NCBI RefSeq assembly: GCF_024346955.1
Contig: NZ_AP024883.1
Span: 3,596,001 to 3,660,000 of the forward strand
DNA: 64,000 nucleotides
Origin: Vibrio mangrovi
GTDB taxonomy: Bacteria; Pseudomonadota; Gammaproteobacteria; Enterobacterales; Vibrionaceae
Direction: 5' to 3'
Positions 17,020 to 26,756 of this stretch are shown in pieces (positions within the stretch are counted from its first letter, which is position 1; each line of letters opens with the position of its first letter). The notes under the pieces are model-generated. The model saw nothing but the letters and a program-made list of their open reading frames with translations, did not search any database and was not told the origin of the DNA. Made by a program: the position numbers and the translations under genes.

Positions 17020-17373
17020 TCATTGTATTGGAATTTTAACGCCATTAAGAACGGGGATATTATTAGATTTACAAGCACTCACATAAATTTGTACTTTTTG
17101 ATTCTGAGCCTGAGCAGTTAGCAGCATTGACAGCCAAGTCTGAGAGTATGCATTGATATCATTTGGATCATACACAGCCAACTTTTCTGTGGCTACACAT
17201 ACAGAAGTTGAGGGTGATTCGTCAAATGTAGCTCTAAGCTGAACCCTACCAAATGTCCCTTCGTTATAACTCAGTGACACATCTTCAATTGTCAACGGTT
17301 CGGTCCAGGCTCCGGCAAACACAGTCGAGGAAAGCAGCAGTCCGCCGAGAAGTAATGTTTTTTGTAATTTCAT
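17020..17373 (-). CDS. Small secreted protein of unknown function
   Basis: 117 aa. Clear signal peptide (MKLQKTLLLGGLLLSSTVFA, cleavage after VFAGA). The mature part of about 95 residues begins WTEPLTIEDVSLSY, has alternating beta-strand pattern and two cysteines (SVCVAT, VSACKSN) that could form one disulfide. Conserved-looking LSMLLTAQAQNQKVQIYV. I cannot assign a family; it faintly recalls small secreted or binding-subunit-like beta proteins. AAGGA lies at good spacing for the second of two ATG codons (17373); the frame opens 8 codons earlier. It is 121 bp downstream of the giant RHS gene, same strand, so it could be an accessory or periplasmic immunity protein. That is only inference from position. 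Confidence 0.65.
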   Translation of the reverse strand: MKLQKTLLLGGLLLSSTVFAGAWTEPLTIEDVSLSYNEGTFGRVQLRATFDESPSTSVCVATEKLAVYDPNDINAYSQTWLSMLLTAQAQNQKVQIYVSACKSNNIPVLNGVKIPIQ

Positions 17374-17494
17374 CATGTTTCCTTGCTTTATCATCAATCA
17401 GTGGCCACTTATAGCTGTTTGCCCGGGCCTATTTTTACAAAGTGTCTCTTGTTATATAACGGCAATCCTATAAGGAATGCCGCCAAAACAGTTG

Positions 17495-20400
17495 TTAGCA
17501 TTTACCATAAGCCGAACAGTAAGGATGATTTTTGTCCAGTCTTATGATTGGTGGATAGAACCCGAACTTACTATAAGGGCTGGAAATCAGTGAGCCGGGA
17601 TTAAAGATTCCCCCGAGGAAACCACCGCTCACTCCATCATGCATACCGTTGGTTACCATCACTCCCGGCCCACCAATATTGGTTGCAGGCAACGCATACA
17701 CATGAGCGCTTGATGCGAAACCTCGACGAACCAGGTTGGTCGAACGCAGAGCGCCGAGACTATGACCAATACTAATCCGCTGCCCTTCAGCCTGACGGAT
17801 AAAGCTACGGCCCACAGCATCGATTTCGCCCTGATAGCCAAGAATTGTGTCGTTTACATCCCAGATAACACCCCACATACCATGTTTATCCCGGGTGGTA
17901 AAACCATAAATCTGGACACCTTTATCATCAATGTGCACCGTATCTCCCGCGATAGCTAAACCAAGCTCTGAATTCAACTGAAGCAACACATTCGCTTCAT
18001 AAAGGCTCAGGCCTAATTTGTTCGCATAATGCTCAACCCGGGTCTTCCAGTAATAGTTTTTCGCTTCAATTACTGCATTCGCAGCAACCTGCCCGAAACT
18101 GCCGCCCAAGCCATATAAGGCGAAATTCACAACGGTAGATTTCTCACGACTTAATGTGGCAGAAGTAACAAAGGAAATCGTTCCTTTGACGGAGCTCAGT
18201 GGATTGCCTACCCCATAGATCCGGGCTCCGGCATATGAGAAAGCTCCGGCACGAAAAGCATCACTGTATGAGCCGGTATATCCCAGAGTTGATGCAGCAG
18301 CATAACCGGCGCATCCAGCCGGACCACCGATAACACAGGCAGCTGTCTGTAATACCGTGTTCAGATACTTAACTTTAGCGACCCCTTTGAACACTTCCCT
18401 GGTGACTTTTTTCAGGCCCCGGCTGATCGCTTTTCTGATCTTTTTCCAGAAATGACCCGACGGATCGTAATACTTCATCGGGTTATTCAGCACATAGCTG
18501 TACCGGTTATAGGACTGACTGTTATCAGATGCCTGAATATAGGTGTCCGCACTCAGGAAACGGGCCAAGGTCGGATCGTATACCCGGGCATTCATATGGA
18601 TCAGCCCCACTTCGCCGATATGCTCATGACCGGTGTAACCACGATTCTGCATTAAAGCTTGTGCGACATACTGCGTTGGCTTACTCCATTCGAATGGTCG
18701 CTCTTTACCCCAGGCATCGTAGTTTTTCCGCTCAACCACATTGCCCCACATATCGGTAATCAGGTCGATAGAATGGAGCGCATCACTATGACTGTAACGA
18801 ATCTGGCGATCGACCGATGCATAGTTTCCTTCTCCATCGGTTTTGGTGACATCAACATTGAGCGCAATTAACCGGCCATCAGCATAAATAAACTGTTTGT
18901 GCTGTGTGTTTCCGTCAGCATCTTCAACCCGCTCATAAACTTTACCCAGATACCAGGTTGTTTCACCATTGTGATTCTGCTTAAAGTAGCGCTGACGTGC
19001 AGAGTCATATCTGAACTCAACCCACTGCTCACCTGATTCAATCCGCTCTGGCTTGTTGAAGGCATTCCAGTCAATAACACGCCCGCCACCGGTTACCATA
19101 TTACCGTTGGCATCATACATATAAGTATTGTCGCCTGCGCGTGTCACAGCATGCGCATGATCGGGATCGGCATAGATATAGCGACCGACATCTGACTTAT
19201 AGGTAATATTCCCTTCAGAGTCATATCTGACCGTATAATCCTTATTAAATAACGGATTATCCAGATGCTTATTATTGGTTCCTGTGAGGCGATTGGTTTT
19301 CAGACGATCCAGCTGGTCATAATAATACTCTTCGCGAATATCATTAATGGCATCATAACGAGAGGTTACGTTATCCATCCGATCATAGGTATAGTGAAGT
19401 GACCGAATCAACTGATTTCCCTGAAGGGTCGTAATATTGAGTAACTGTCCGCTATCTTCCTGATAGTCGTACTGGTTACTCAGACCATTTCCGTAAACTT
19501 CCGCTGCAATTCGGCCTTCAGCATCCAGATCACTCAGCTTCCAGTAGCTCAGTTTACCTTTTGTCGGACTCGCATCTTTCAGTTCCTGCAACAGTAAAGA
19601 CTCAGTTCCGCTTTCCTCACCTAAAGTCCGGTATCTCTGTGAAACTAGTTTTACCTGTTTTACCAGCTGAACCAATTGATTAGCAGCCTGTAGGTAACTG
19701 GTTGCTTTACGGTGAGTATGATCTTCAACGTATTCAAGACGATGGATATCATCAGCCAGAACAGTCAGTCGCCCAAACATCTCCCGGATTCTCTGGTCGT
19801 AGAGTGGATCATCCCGATCTAAAGTGAAACTAACCAACCCGGCACTGTTGTTATCAGCATAGTGACCATAGTAAGCAATCTGATTTGCCGCCGTTAAACC
19901 AGATTCAACACTAGCCCATTCTTCTAAGCTGACTTTCCGTAATAGATTTCCGTCCAGCTTCAGATGGAATTTAGGTTTCTGCACCACAGTAATCGTAACA
20001 GGAGCAGGTATCAGTACGGTCCGGTTCGGAACCTTAAAGTACTGCTCGCCATATTCATCGTAAAAAGCTTCCAATGCCCGGCCATGAAGTTCCGAATACA
20101 TTTGCTGGGCAAACAGCTCATTCTCAGCAACACCATCAGCCGAAATAACATGGTCTTTTAACTCCAGATATTCTTTTTCACGATCCTGATAGAAATATTG
20201 CTGTCTTCTGAGCTCTTTCGCTTTACGCAGGTAATCACTCGCACGAGCCAGAGCTTGATTGATCAATGGCTGAATGACCTGATCATATTCCTGATCGCTA
20301 AAGTTAAGCTGAGCCTGACTAATGTCGCCCCAAATCTCCGTATTGATCCCGGTCTGATCATCACGTTGATAATTCAGCGTGAACTGGTTCGGCCGATGCT

Positions 20401-23400
20401 CCGCAACCAACTGGCCGAGGTTGTTATATTCGAAACGACGGCTAAGCGTCTGATCTTCGGTAATCAACTCCTCTTTACTGGCTCTGCCGACAGCATCAAC
20501 ATAAAAGTTTTTAATCAGTTCGCCTTTGACTTCACTTTGTAGTAACGCACCATTCCATTTGCGAATACCTGTTGCCGTCGCTACTGAGTCATAATGCCAG
20601 GTTGTAGTCCGGATCTGCTTTTGCTGCCCCTGAGCCGTATCTTGTATGGTCTCTTCATTACTTTCTGTCATCCGGCCAAGCGCATCATACTTCATCGTTG
20701 TCCGTTGACCTTTAGCATCTGTCTGGCTTTGCAACAGACCAAAACCATCATAGACATAAGTCCAGAGACCTAAATCCGGATCACTGTGATAAACTTCTTT
20801 CCCTTGCACGTTATAACGGGACTCGATCGTATTACCGACTGAACTCGTGACCGATTTCAGCATTCCATCCGCATAATATTGCTTAGTGAAACTCCCGCCT
20901 TCCGGCTCCAGTTTCTGAATCTCCCATCCCATCACGTTGAGATAAGTCGACTCTTTTCTCCCCTTCGCGTCGATTTTGACTGTCACAAACGGACGGTACT
21001 GGTAAGAGACCCAGCTTTGCTCTTTTCCTGCCGGTCCCGGCTGAGAAACGGTATGAATACGGCCCAGACGGTCATAAAGGGTATATGTATACTGAGGGAC
21101 ATCACCAGCGTAGTAAGGACGGGTGACGGAGCGAATCTGGCCCAATGCCGTATACTGGTTATCAACCAGAACCCACTGACCATTCAAAGCCCTGTGTGCA
21201 GTACGAACCTTACGCTGCAACATATCGTAAAAAGCAACTTGTGTTGCCAGCCCCGGAGTATCGGAAACAACACAATAAACAGCATTTGACGGTTTAATAC
21301 CACACCGGTTATCTGATGCCGGCAGGTACAGATATTGAGTCTTGATAAAACCAGTTTCAGCCTGTTTCCAGGACTCAGTTTGACGTCCCAGACCATCAAG
21401 ATATGTCCGCGATTCAAGACCATTCGGATCCCAGTTGGTCATCACACCGAGTAACCGATCTTTGACCGTCCGGCTTTGATGGCCCAACGGATTGGTATTG
21501 ATTGCCGTCGTCAGGTTTTGTGAATATGTCAGTGAATGCTCGGATTCTTTGCTGACAAGCACGCCATTCTGTTGTGCAGAAGTCGTCTCTGATTCGACAA
21601 AACCTTCGCTGTTATACCGATATTTCTTGGTCACAGCCAGAGCATTGCCGGGATCACTCACTTCTTTGATAACTTTCCCTGTTGCAGGATCGTAAGTAAA
21701 CTCAGCAACCTTACTTATCCGGCTCCCATCAGCATGAACCTGAGTTGTCTTCGAATAAGTCAGTCGTCCCAGTAACCAGGATGAAGAATGATTGCTAAAC
21801 TGATTTTCAACAGTTTTACTGTAGGCCTCAGTTAATCCGGTCACCGGATTTAGTCCCTGAGTCAGAGTCGTCGTTTTTCCTACATTACCATAATCATCAA
21901 TCTGTTCATGGCTGACAGTCGTTGTCATCAACAGGTTTCTATCTAAATCATAGCTTTTATCAGCCTGTTGCCGCCCATAAACCTGATAGCTATCATGATT
22001 GGTCACCACTGGTTTGTTATTTACCAACTGCTGATACTGATCGTGCTCGATGATATAAGTCGTTAACGTTTTCGGCTGAGCGGCCAGTTTCTGTTTCAGA
22101 TCATCATCCACCGGAGACAAAATCGCCTGAGAGCCCTGCTCCAACTCAGATACCGGCTCTAAATTTTCTACCAGATAGTATTGATGGCTCGGTTTAATAA
22201 TCGTGATAATAACCGGTCCCGATATGAGGACAGCGGAATCCGGCTTTTTGGCATAAGTTTTATCCTGATAGCTGATCAGCTCATATCGTTGGGCAAGAAC
22301 TTGGGTTTCCTGCCGAATCTGAGCCTGAGACTTCGGCCGTTCCAGTCCCTGACGAGCAACTGACTTATGGTTATAGATAGCTTCAGACTCATTCAACAGC
22401 GTCAGATGACGGAAATTCCAGAAGTTAACTTCATTACAGGAACTGCAGTTTTCATCCAACGTGCTCTCATCACCAAGAAACTCTTGCTGACGCTTTTGGT
22501 TCTGGCTGTAAGGAAACTCGGTATAAAACTCGATATATCGGTTCCGATAATTGTCACCATTGACGAACTCACGTTGTTTAACCCACTGAAAACCACCGGA
22601 ACCTTCGCCTCGGGTATCATAGCTATACGGACCATACTGGAACAGGTAGCTGGTCGTTCCACTACCATTGTCACTATCCAGCCGGTAAGCGACCGGATGG
22701 TCAAAAGAAAGATTTTGTTTTGGTAGCGTAACCGGAGTGATCGCCGACCGATCGGTGTGCTCTCCGTACGACCCAAACCATACCTGGGATGTATGACCGA
22801 GTCCGTTGGTCACTTTAGACAATAATAATGATCGGTTGATGAGATTTTCAGCGGTCTTGCAAATCAGCTGACCTGCTTGATCCGTACAGAAATCCAGCTG
22901 ACCGTCCTGATTCAGATCAGCCCACCAGCGCTGACTGCTTCCCCAAGAATCTACTTTAAACTGATAATTTTCTTTATTGATATTGGTACAGAAAATCTGA
23001 GAACCACTACCACGACAGAAATCAATAACACCATCCTGATTCAGATCCTGCCACCAACGTTTATCAGCATCTCCCCAGTCACCATTCCAGTCAGGTCCAC
23101 CGACTAAAACCAGATCGTTACTCAAACTGGAAACATCACCGTGGGAACCATAAGAACAGGTCAGATTTTTCTCCTGACCGGCCTCATTCTTGGTCGCACG
23201 GCACAGATCAGTTGCACCATCGCCATTGATATCAATCCACCAGCGCTTATCTTTAGTCCCGGCATCCGTCAGAGAGAAAGTACGCACCTGTTTCCCTTTC
23301 ACTTCAGTGGCATTAAATAGTGTGCACTTGACAAGATTCGAGCTCACCTGGCATAAATCCAGACTACCGTTACCATCCAGATCAACCCAGTCTGTTTCAC

Positions 23401-24835
23401 TATTCGCATCCCAGACCAGATGATTCAGATGTACAGTTTCCTGCCACGCATATACTGAGTCGTTTTCCTTCAGTTGGCTACAGACTAAATCATCATCTAT
23501 CCGGCGACAGAATTCAGGATAGCCGTCCCCATTGGTATCAATCCACCAACGGTAATCTTTCAAGCCAAGCTTAGGTAATGGGTAAGAATGAGAAGTCTGC
23601 TGGCCATCCGGAGAAAATTCAGTACATACAAGCTGGTCATTATCATCGCGACAGAACTCGCTCTTGTTGTTGCCATTAAGATCCAGCCACCAGTGAGAAT
23701 CACTGTCTCCCCACTTCGTCAGCGGATACGCAACAGCTTTGTTTTTACCGGCAACACTGAAGTTACAGCTCAGTCCTCCTGTTGCCGTTTTACACAAGTC
23801 CAGCTCACCATCACCATCTAAGTTAATCCACCAGGAACGCGGCTTATTCTTCCAGGAAGATGGAATACTATTATTACCCCAGTTGCCAATATTACTATTG
23901 ACAACCTGCCGGTTAAAATAAGTCGTCTGTTGTCTGGGTTTTGGTACAGAACGCCAATTGAATTGAGTCTTGGGTAAACACAAATTATCCTGATCACAAT
24001 ACTGCACAGAACGAACGGTATGAGCATCAATTGAAGAGCTTTGTTCAACAGTAGTCTGCTGATAAGTAAACTGATAATAGTTTGCCAGTTGGCCACTGGT
24101 TTTCAGCTCTATTCTGGATAAGCGATCACCCGATTCATAAATCTCACCGCTTTCACTTAAGCGGGACAATTTAAATTGATCATTTGCCATCGCTTCGTAG
24201 ACAAATACCAGTGAGTAAATATCATAATCAATCCGGGCGATCTCACCATGAGTCGTATAGCTGTATTTGATCGGATTCGTTCGGGTGGTATTCGTAACTT
24301 CACTCAGTAACCAGGAGTGGCTCCTTTCGTGATAACGATAGGTCATCCGCTCACCACTCTTACTCTGTGAAATAAAGTAGCTGTCGGACTCTAAAGCATT
24401 ACCGGTCAATGATACCCGGGTAAAATCATCCTGCTGTAAAAAATAGACGGAACCATCTTCACCGCGAATTCCATCTGCAACAATGAGTCTGTTCCCATCC
24501 ATACAGAAATTATCCCGGCTACTGTTTTCAACCGGTCGAAGCTGATTGTCGGTAAACAGATTACTCCCACAACGATAAATAGCGGAGAGGCCAGAAATAT
24601 TAAAACCCACACCAAATGCTGAGTTAGTTGCTCCCTGACTGGAATATTGAATAGCCAATTGTGGCGTATTCCCACCCCGACCTTCCGGTAATTCTATCGG
24701 GATCTGATAAGAAGCAATGCCCTGATGAACACTGAGTTCTCCCGGTAAAGTACCGACAGTTTCAGTGATACTAGTAGATTGCGCGTGTAACGTGGTTACA
24801 AAAAGACCTAGCAATAGGCCAATCAGTTTATTCAT
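17495..24835 (-). CDS. Secreted giant SpvB/RHS-repeat protein with hydrolase-like C-terminus
   Basis: About 2,446 aa. Signal peptide MNKLIGLLLGLFVTTLHAQ; the frame opens six codons earlier (24853), but this ATG gives the better signal. Residues about 25-300 resemble the SpvB/TcdB N-terminal domain (GELSVHQGIASYQIPIELP). Residues about 335-660 hold seven repeats of about 50 aa, each with WW.D.(D/N)GDG..(D/E)(L/F)C and a second Cys, like FG-GAP/VCBS calcium loops. Then TcdB-middle-like sequence and YD/RHS repeats (YDGFGLLQSQTDAKGQRTTM). The RHS core at about 2060-2128 ends YNRYSYVLNNPMKYYDPSGH. The last 318 residues are the variable tip, with GHSLGA (Ser about 2359), a lipase-type elbow. No frameshift. 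It is preceded by a small membrane gene 29 bp upstream and followed by a small secreted gene. Predicted secreted toxin; target unknown. Confidence 0.85.
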   Translation of the reverse strand: MNKLIGLLLGLFVTTLHAQSTSITETVGTLPGELSVHQGIASYQIPIELPEGRGGNTPQLAIQYSSQGATNSAFGVGFNISGLSAIYRCGSNLFTDNQLRPVENSSRDNFCMDGNRLIVADGIRGEDGSVYFLQQDDFTRVSLTGNALESDSYFISQSKSGERMTYRYHERSHSWLLSEVTNTTRTNPIKYSYTTHGEIARIDYDIYSLVFVYEAMANDQFKLSRLSESGEIYESGDRLSRIELKTSGQLANYYQFTYQQTTVEQSSSIDAHTVRSVQYCDQDNLCLPKTQFNWRSVPKPRQQTTYFNRQVVNSNIGNWGNNSIPSSWKNKPRSWWINLDGDGELDLCKTATGGLSCNFSVAGKNKAVAYPLTKWGDSDSHWWLDLNGNNKSEFCRDDNDQLVCTEFSPDGQQTSHSYPLPKLGLKDYRWWIDTNGDGYPEFCRRIDDDLVCSQLKENDSVYAWQETVHLNHLVWDANSETDWVDLDGNGSLDLCQVSSNLVKCTLFNATEVKGKQVRTFSLTDAGTKDKRWWIDINGDGATDLCRATKNEAGQEKNLTCSYGSHGDVSSLSNDLVLVGGPDWNGDWGDADKRWWQDLNQDGVIDFCRGSGSQIFCTNINKENYQFKVDSWGSSQRWWADLNQDGQLDFCTDQAGQLICKTAENLINRSLLLSKVTNGLGHTSQVWFGSYGEHTDRSAITPVTLPKQNLSFDHPVAYRLDSDNGSGTTSYLFQYGPYSYDTRGEGSGGFQWVKQREFVNGDNYRNRYIEFYTEFPYSQNQKRQQEFLGDESTLDENCSSCNEVNFWNFRHLTLLNESEAIYNHKSVARQGLERPKSQAQIRQETQVLAQRYELISYQDKTYAKKPDSAVLISGPVIITIIKPSHQYYLVENLEPVSELEQGSQAILSPVDDDLKQKLAAQPKTLTTYIIEHDQYQQLVNNKPVVTNHDSYQVYGRQQADKSYDLDRNLLMTTTVSHEQIDDYGNVGKTTTLTQGLNPVTGLTEAYSKTVENQFSNHSSSWLLGRLTYSKTTQVHADGSRISKVAEFTYDPATGKVIKEVSDPGNALAVTKKYRYNSEGFVESETTSAQQNGVLVSKESEHSLTYSQNLTTAINTNPLGHQSRTVKDRLLGVMTNWDPNGLESRTYLDGLGRQTESWKQAETGFIKTQYLYLPASDNRCGIKPSNAVYCVVSDTPGLATQVAFYDMLQRKVRTAHRALNGQWVLVDNQYTALGQIRSVTRPYYAGDVPQYTYTLYDRLGRIHTVSQPGPAGKEQSWVSYQYRPFVTVKIDAKGRKESTYLNVMGWEIQKLEPEGGSFTKQYYADGMLKSVTSSVGNTIESRYNVQGKEVYHSDPDLGLWTYVYDGFGLLQSQTDAKGQRTTMKYDALGRMTESNEETIQDTAQGQQKQIRTTTWHYDSVATATGIRKWNGALLQSEVKGELIKNFYVDAVGRASKEELITEDQTLSRRFEYNNLGQLVAEHRPNQFTLNYQRDDQTGINTEIWGDISQAQLNFSDQEYDQVIQPLINQALARASDYLRKAKELRRQQYFYQDREKEYLELKDHVISADGVAENELFAQQMYSELHGRALEAFYDEYGEQYFKVPNRTVLIPAPVTITVVQKPKFHLKLDGNLLRKVSLEEWASVESGLTAANQIAYYGHYADNNSAGLVSFTLDRDDPLYDQRIREMFGRLTVLADDIHRLEYVEDHTHRKATSYLQAANQLVQLVKQVKLVSQRYRTLGEESGTESLLLQELKDASPTKGKLSYWKLSDLDAEGRIAAEVYGNGLSNQYDYQEDSGQLLNITTLQGNQLIRSLHYTYDRMDNVTSRYDAINDIREEYYYDQLDRLKTNRLTGTNNKHLDNPLFNKDYTVRYDSEGNITYKSDVGRYIYADPDHAHAVTRAGDNTYMYDANGNMVTGGGRVIDWNAFNKPERIESGEQWVEFRYDSARQRYFKQNHNGETTWYLGKVYERVEDADGNTQHKQFIYADGRLIALNVDVTKTDGEGNYASVDRQIRYSHSDALHSIDLITDMWGNVVERKNYDAWGKERPFEWSKPTQYVAQALMQNRGYTGHEHIGEVGLIHMNARVYDPTLARFLSADTYIQASDNSQSYNRYSYVLNNPMKYYDPSGHFWKKIRKAISRGLKKVTREVFKGVAKVKYLNTVLQTAACVIGGPAGCAGYAAASTLGYTGSYSDAFRAGAFSYAGARIYGVGNPLSSVKGTISFVTSATLSREKSTVVNFALYGLGGSFGQVAANAVIEAKNYYWKTRVEHYANKLGLSLYEANVLLQLNSELGLAIAGDTVHIDDKGVQIYGFTTRDKHGMWGVIWDVNDTILGYQGEIDAVGRSFIRQAEGQRISIGHSLGALRSTNLVRRGFASSAHVYALPATNIGGPGVMVTNGMHDGVSGGFLGGIFNPGSLISSPYSKFGFYPPIIRLDKNHPYCSAYGKC
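17498..18451 (-). other. Variable C-terminal tip of the RHS protein
   Basis: Codes for the 318 residues after the RHS-core end DPSGH. It begins with a basic segment (FWKKIRKAISRGLKKVTREV) and a glycine/alanine-rich hydrophobic segment. The distal half contains RISIGHSLGALRSTNLVRRG, matching the nucleophile elbow of lipases and other alpha/beta hydrolases, then ALPATNIGG and NGMHDGVSGG. A predicted enzymatic toxin domain. Confidence 0.55.
22859..23833 (-). repeat. Seven cysteine-paired calcium-loop repeats in the RHS protein
   Basis: Coding region for seven degenerate repeats (spacing 47-62 residues) beginning near WINLDGDGELDLC, WLDLNGNNKSEFC, WIDTNGDGYPEFC, WVDLDGNGSLDLC, WIDINGDGATDLC, WQDLNQDGVIDFC and WADLNQDGQLDFC. 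Each has a second Cys 8-14 residues later. The D-x-(D/N)-G-(D/N)-G pattern suits calcium binding. Confidence 0.8.
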
Positions 24836-24864
24836 ACTTAACCCATTTAGCATTTAGCGCTGAG

Positions 24865-25191
24865 CTATTTTTCTGTGCTTAGCTGTTGTAGCTCTTGCTC
24901 GAGTGATTCAATTTGCTGATCAATATCATCACCTGATATAGCTTCAGTCGCTGATAACGGTTCCTCATGAATCAGAGCTTGTCGTAGCTGTTTCACCTGA
25001 ACCTGATGATTTAATTTCTCTACAGTCAGTGTTTCTGTTTTTGGCGGTAGGCTATTATTTTTTTCGGGGAGAGGTAGGTTTGACTCATTGACTGAATCAC
25101 TGGATAACCAAAAATTTGCACCGGCAATCACCGCAACCAGTAATAAGATTATCAACAGCCAGCGAATCATCGTTGCTTTATTATCTGTCAT
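24865..25191 (-). CDS. Small membrane-anchored protein upstream of the RHS gene
   Basis: 108 aa, not recognised. Short N-terminus, one membrane helix (MIRWLLIILLLVAVIAGANF, about residues 8-27), then a periplasmic or cytoplasmic tail of about 80 residues. The tail is rich in Pro, Glu and Gln and ends in a predicted coiled coil (DDIDQQIESLEQELQQLSTE). The start could be ATG 25191 or ATG 25170; neither has a strong ribosome site, and the frame opens at 25230. Its stop is 29 bp from the RHS start, so the two are surely cotranscribed. Possible jobs are assembly, tethering or export of the RHS product; none can be shown from sequence. Confidence 0.6.
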   Translation of the reverse strand: MTDNKATMIRWLLIILLLVAVIAGANFWLSSDSVNESNLPLPEKNNSLPPKTETLTVEKLNHQVQVKQLRQALIHEEPLSATEAISGDDIDQQIESLEQELQQLSTEK

Positions 25192-25531
25192 GTAAAAATT
25201 ATTAGTTCCTATTAGCCAAATCCGGAGCAATATATCACCTTATTGCAATAAATATTTGCGCATATATATGAAATAACACTCAAATCACAAAAAAACATTT
25301 ATATCTATATAGGTATTAACATGATTAACAATTTGTGCTAGCGCAAATAAATTTATTTATATCAATAAGGTGGTAACGTGACAGATTACAAATAAAGACA
25401 GACTCATTTTGAAAGCAGGATTCAGTTTGAAGAGAGTAAAGATGTTGTCCCTCTGCAATAGAGCGAATGCAGAGGAACCGTAATAAGAAGAAAAGTAGTT
25501 TATTATGTTAACTCAACCATAATAAAAAATA
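25192..25531. other. Intergenic region upstream of the RHS unit
   Basis: 340 bp, very AT-rich, presumably with the promoter of the RHS unit. Contains the palindrome TTATTGCAATAA (25240-25251) and a hairpin CCTCTGCA / TGCAGAGG (25450-25475, 10-base loop) behind the flavoprotein gene, which may terminate it. No gene seen. Confidence 0.5.
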
Positions 25532-26719
25532 TCACACCCACTGCCCGGCTACCCAGCCTGAAGACCAGCACCACTGGAAATTATATCCGCCAAGCCAGCC
25601 AGTCACATCCATGACTTCTCCGACAAAAAATAAGCCGGGCACGGATTTACATTCCATCGTTTTAGAAGAAATGACATCAGTATCCACACCACCCAGAGTA
25701 ACTTCAGCGGTCCGGTAGCCTTCAGTACCATTAGGTGCGATCTGCCACTGCCCTAATGCTTCAGCAAGGGCCGTCATTTCTCTCGGGTGGAGCTGCTTGA
25801 GGGGTTTATCCACCAGCTCTCCCCGATCGATTAACACTTCAATCAGACGCTTTGGTAATACCCTTGCCAAAGTATTCTTTACAGTTTGATTCGGATGCTT
25901 TTCACGGGAATGATTCAGAAGTTGTTCAATATCTTCATCTGGCACCAGATTCACTGTAACTTTTTCTCCCGGAGTCCAATAAGATGAAAGCTGTAATACC
26001 GCTGGTCCGGATAATCCTCTGTGCGTGAAAAGCAGCGCTTCTTTAAATGTGGTGCCATTTTCAGCAGTCAGTATGGCAGGTACGGCGATACCGGACAGGC
26101 CGGCAAACTGCTCTTTCTCTTCTTTATGCAGGGTGAAAGGCACCAGTGCAGCTCTTGTCGGAATAACCGACAATCCAAATTGTTCCGCGATTTGGTAGCC
26201 GAATGGGGTTGCTCCGAGTTTCGGCATCGACAAACCACCGGTTGCAACCACTAGTGACCGACATTCAATGAACTCCTGACCGACCTGAAGATGAAAACCT
26301 GACTCGGTTTTCCCGATGGTGTGTATTTCAACCTGATAACGCTGTTCAATGTTTGGTAAATCACACTCCTTCAGAAGTAGATTCACAATGTCTTTTGCAC
26401 TATCAAGGCAGAATAGTTGCCCGTGTTCCCTCTCCTCAAAATCGATCCCGTACTGGCTGACCAGTGAGATAAAATCCCAATTGGTATATTGAGATAACGC
26501 CGATTTCACAAAATGAGGATTACGGCAAAGGTAGTTACCGGCCGATACATCATAATTGGTGAAATTACACCGGCCACCACCGGATATCAGGATTTTTCGT
26601 CCCGGTTTCTTCGCATGATCCAATATAAGAACCTGCCGTCCCCGTTTACCAGCCTGCGCAGCACACATCAATCCTGCGGCTCCGGCTCCGATCACAACGA
26701 CATCAACCTGCTTGCCCAT
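25532..26719 (-). CDS. HI0933/YhiN-family FAD-dependent flavoprotein
   Basis: 395-aa NAD(P)/FAD-dependent oxidoreductase-like protein of the HI0933 (YhiN) family, biochemical role unknown. It has an N-terminal Rossmann dinucleotide motif (VVVIGAGAAGLMCAAQAG), then the family hallmark KKPGRKILISGGGRCNFTN. SLVVATGGLSMPKLGATPFG and C-terminal GLFFVGEVMDVTGWLGGYNFQ complete the FAD site. The longest frame starts six codons earlier (26737), but GGTGA upstream of ATG 26719 and the E. coli homologue point to this start. It lies downstream of uspB behind a terminator, so it is a separate unit. Confidence 0.88.
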   Translation of the reverse strand: MGKQVDVVVIGAGAAGLMCAAQAGKRGRQVLILDHAKKPGRKILISGGGRCNFTNYDVSAGNYLCRNPHFVKSALSQYTNWDFISLVSQYGIDFEEREHGQLFCLDSAKDIVNLLLKECDLPNIEQRYQVEIHTIGKTESGFHLQVGQEFIECRSLVVATGGLSMPKLGATPFGYQIAEQFGLSVIPTRAALVPFTLHKEEKEQFAGLSGIAVPAILTAENGTTFKEALLFTHRGLSGPAVLQLSSYWTPGEKVTVNLVPDEDIEQLLNHSREKHPNQTVKNTLARVLPKRLIEVLIDRGELVDKPLKQLHPREMTALAEALGQWQIAPNGTEGYRTAEVTLGGVDTDVISSKTMECKSVPGLFFVGEVMDVTGWLGGYNFQWCWSSGWVAGQWV

Positions 26720-26756
26720 TCTTATTTCACCAATCATCTACGGAAAAGAAACACAC

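Noticed and set aside
17495..24853. RHS gene considered as a type VI secretion Rhs (PAAR-type) effector
   Set aside because: It has a Sec signal peptide and an SpvB-like N-terminus instead of a PAAR domain, and no vgrG or T6SS gene is nearby.
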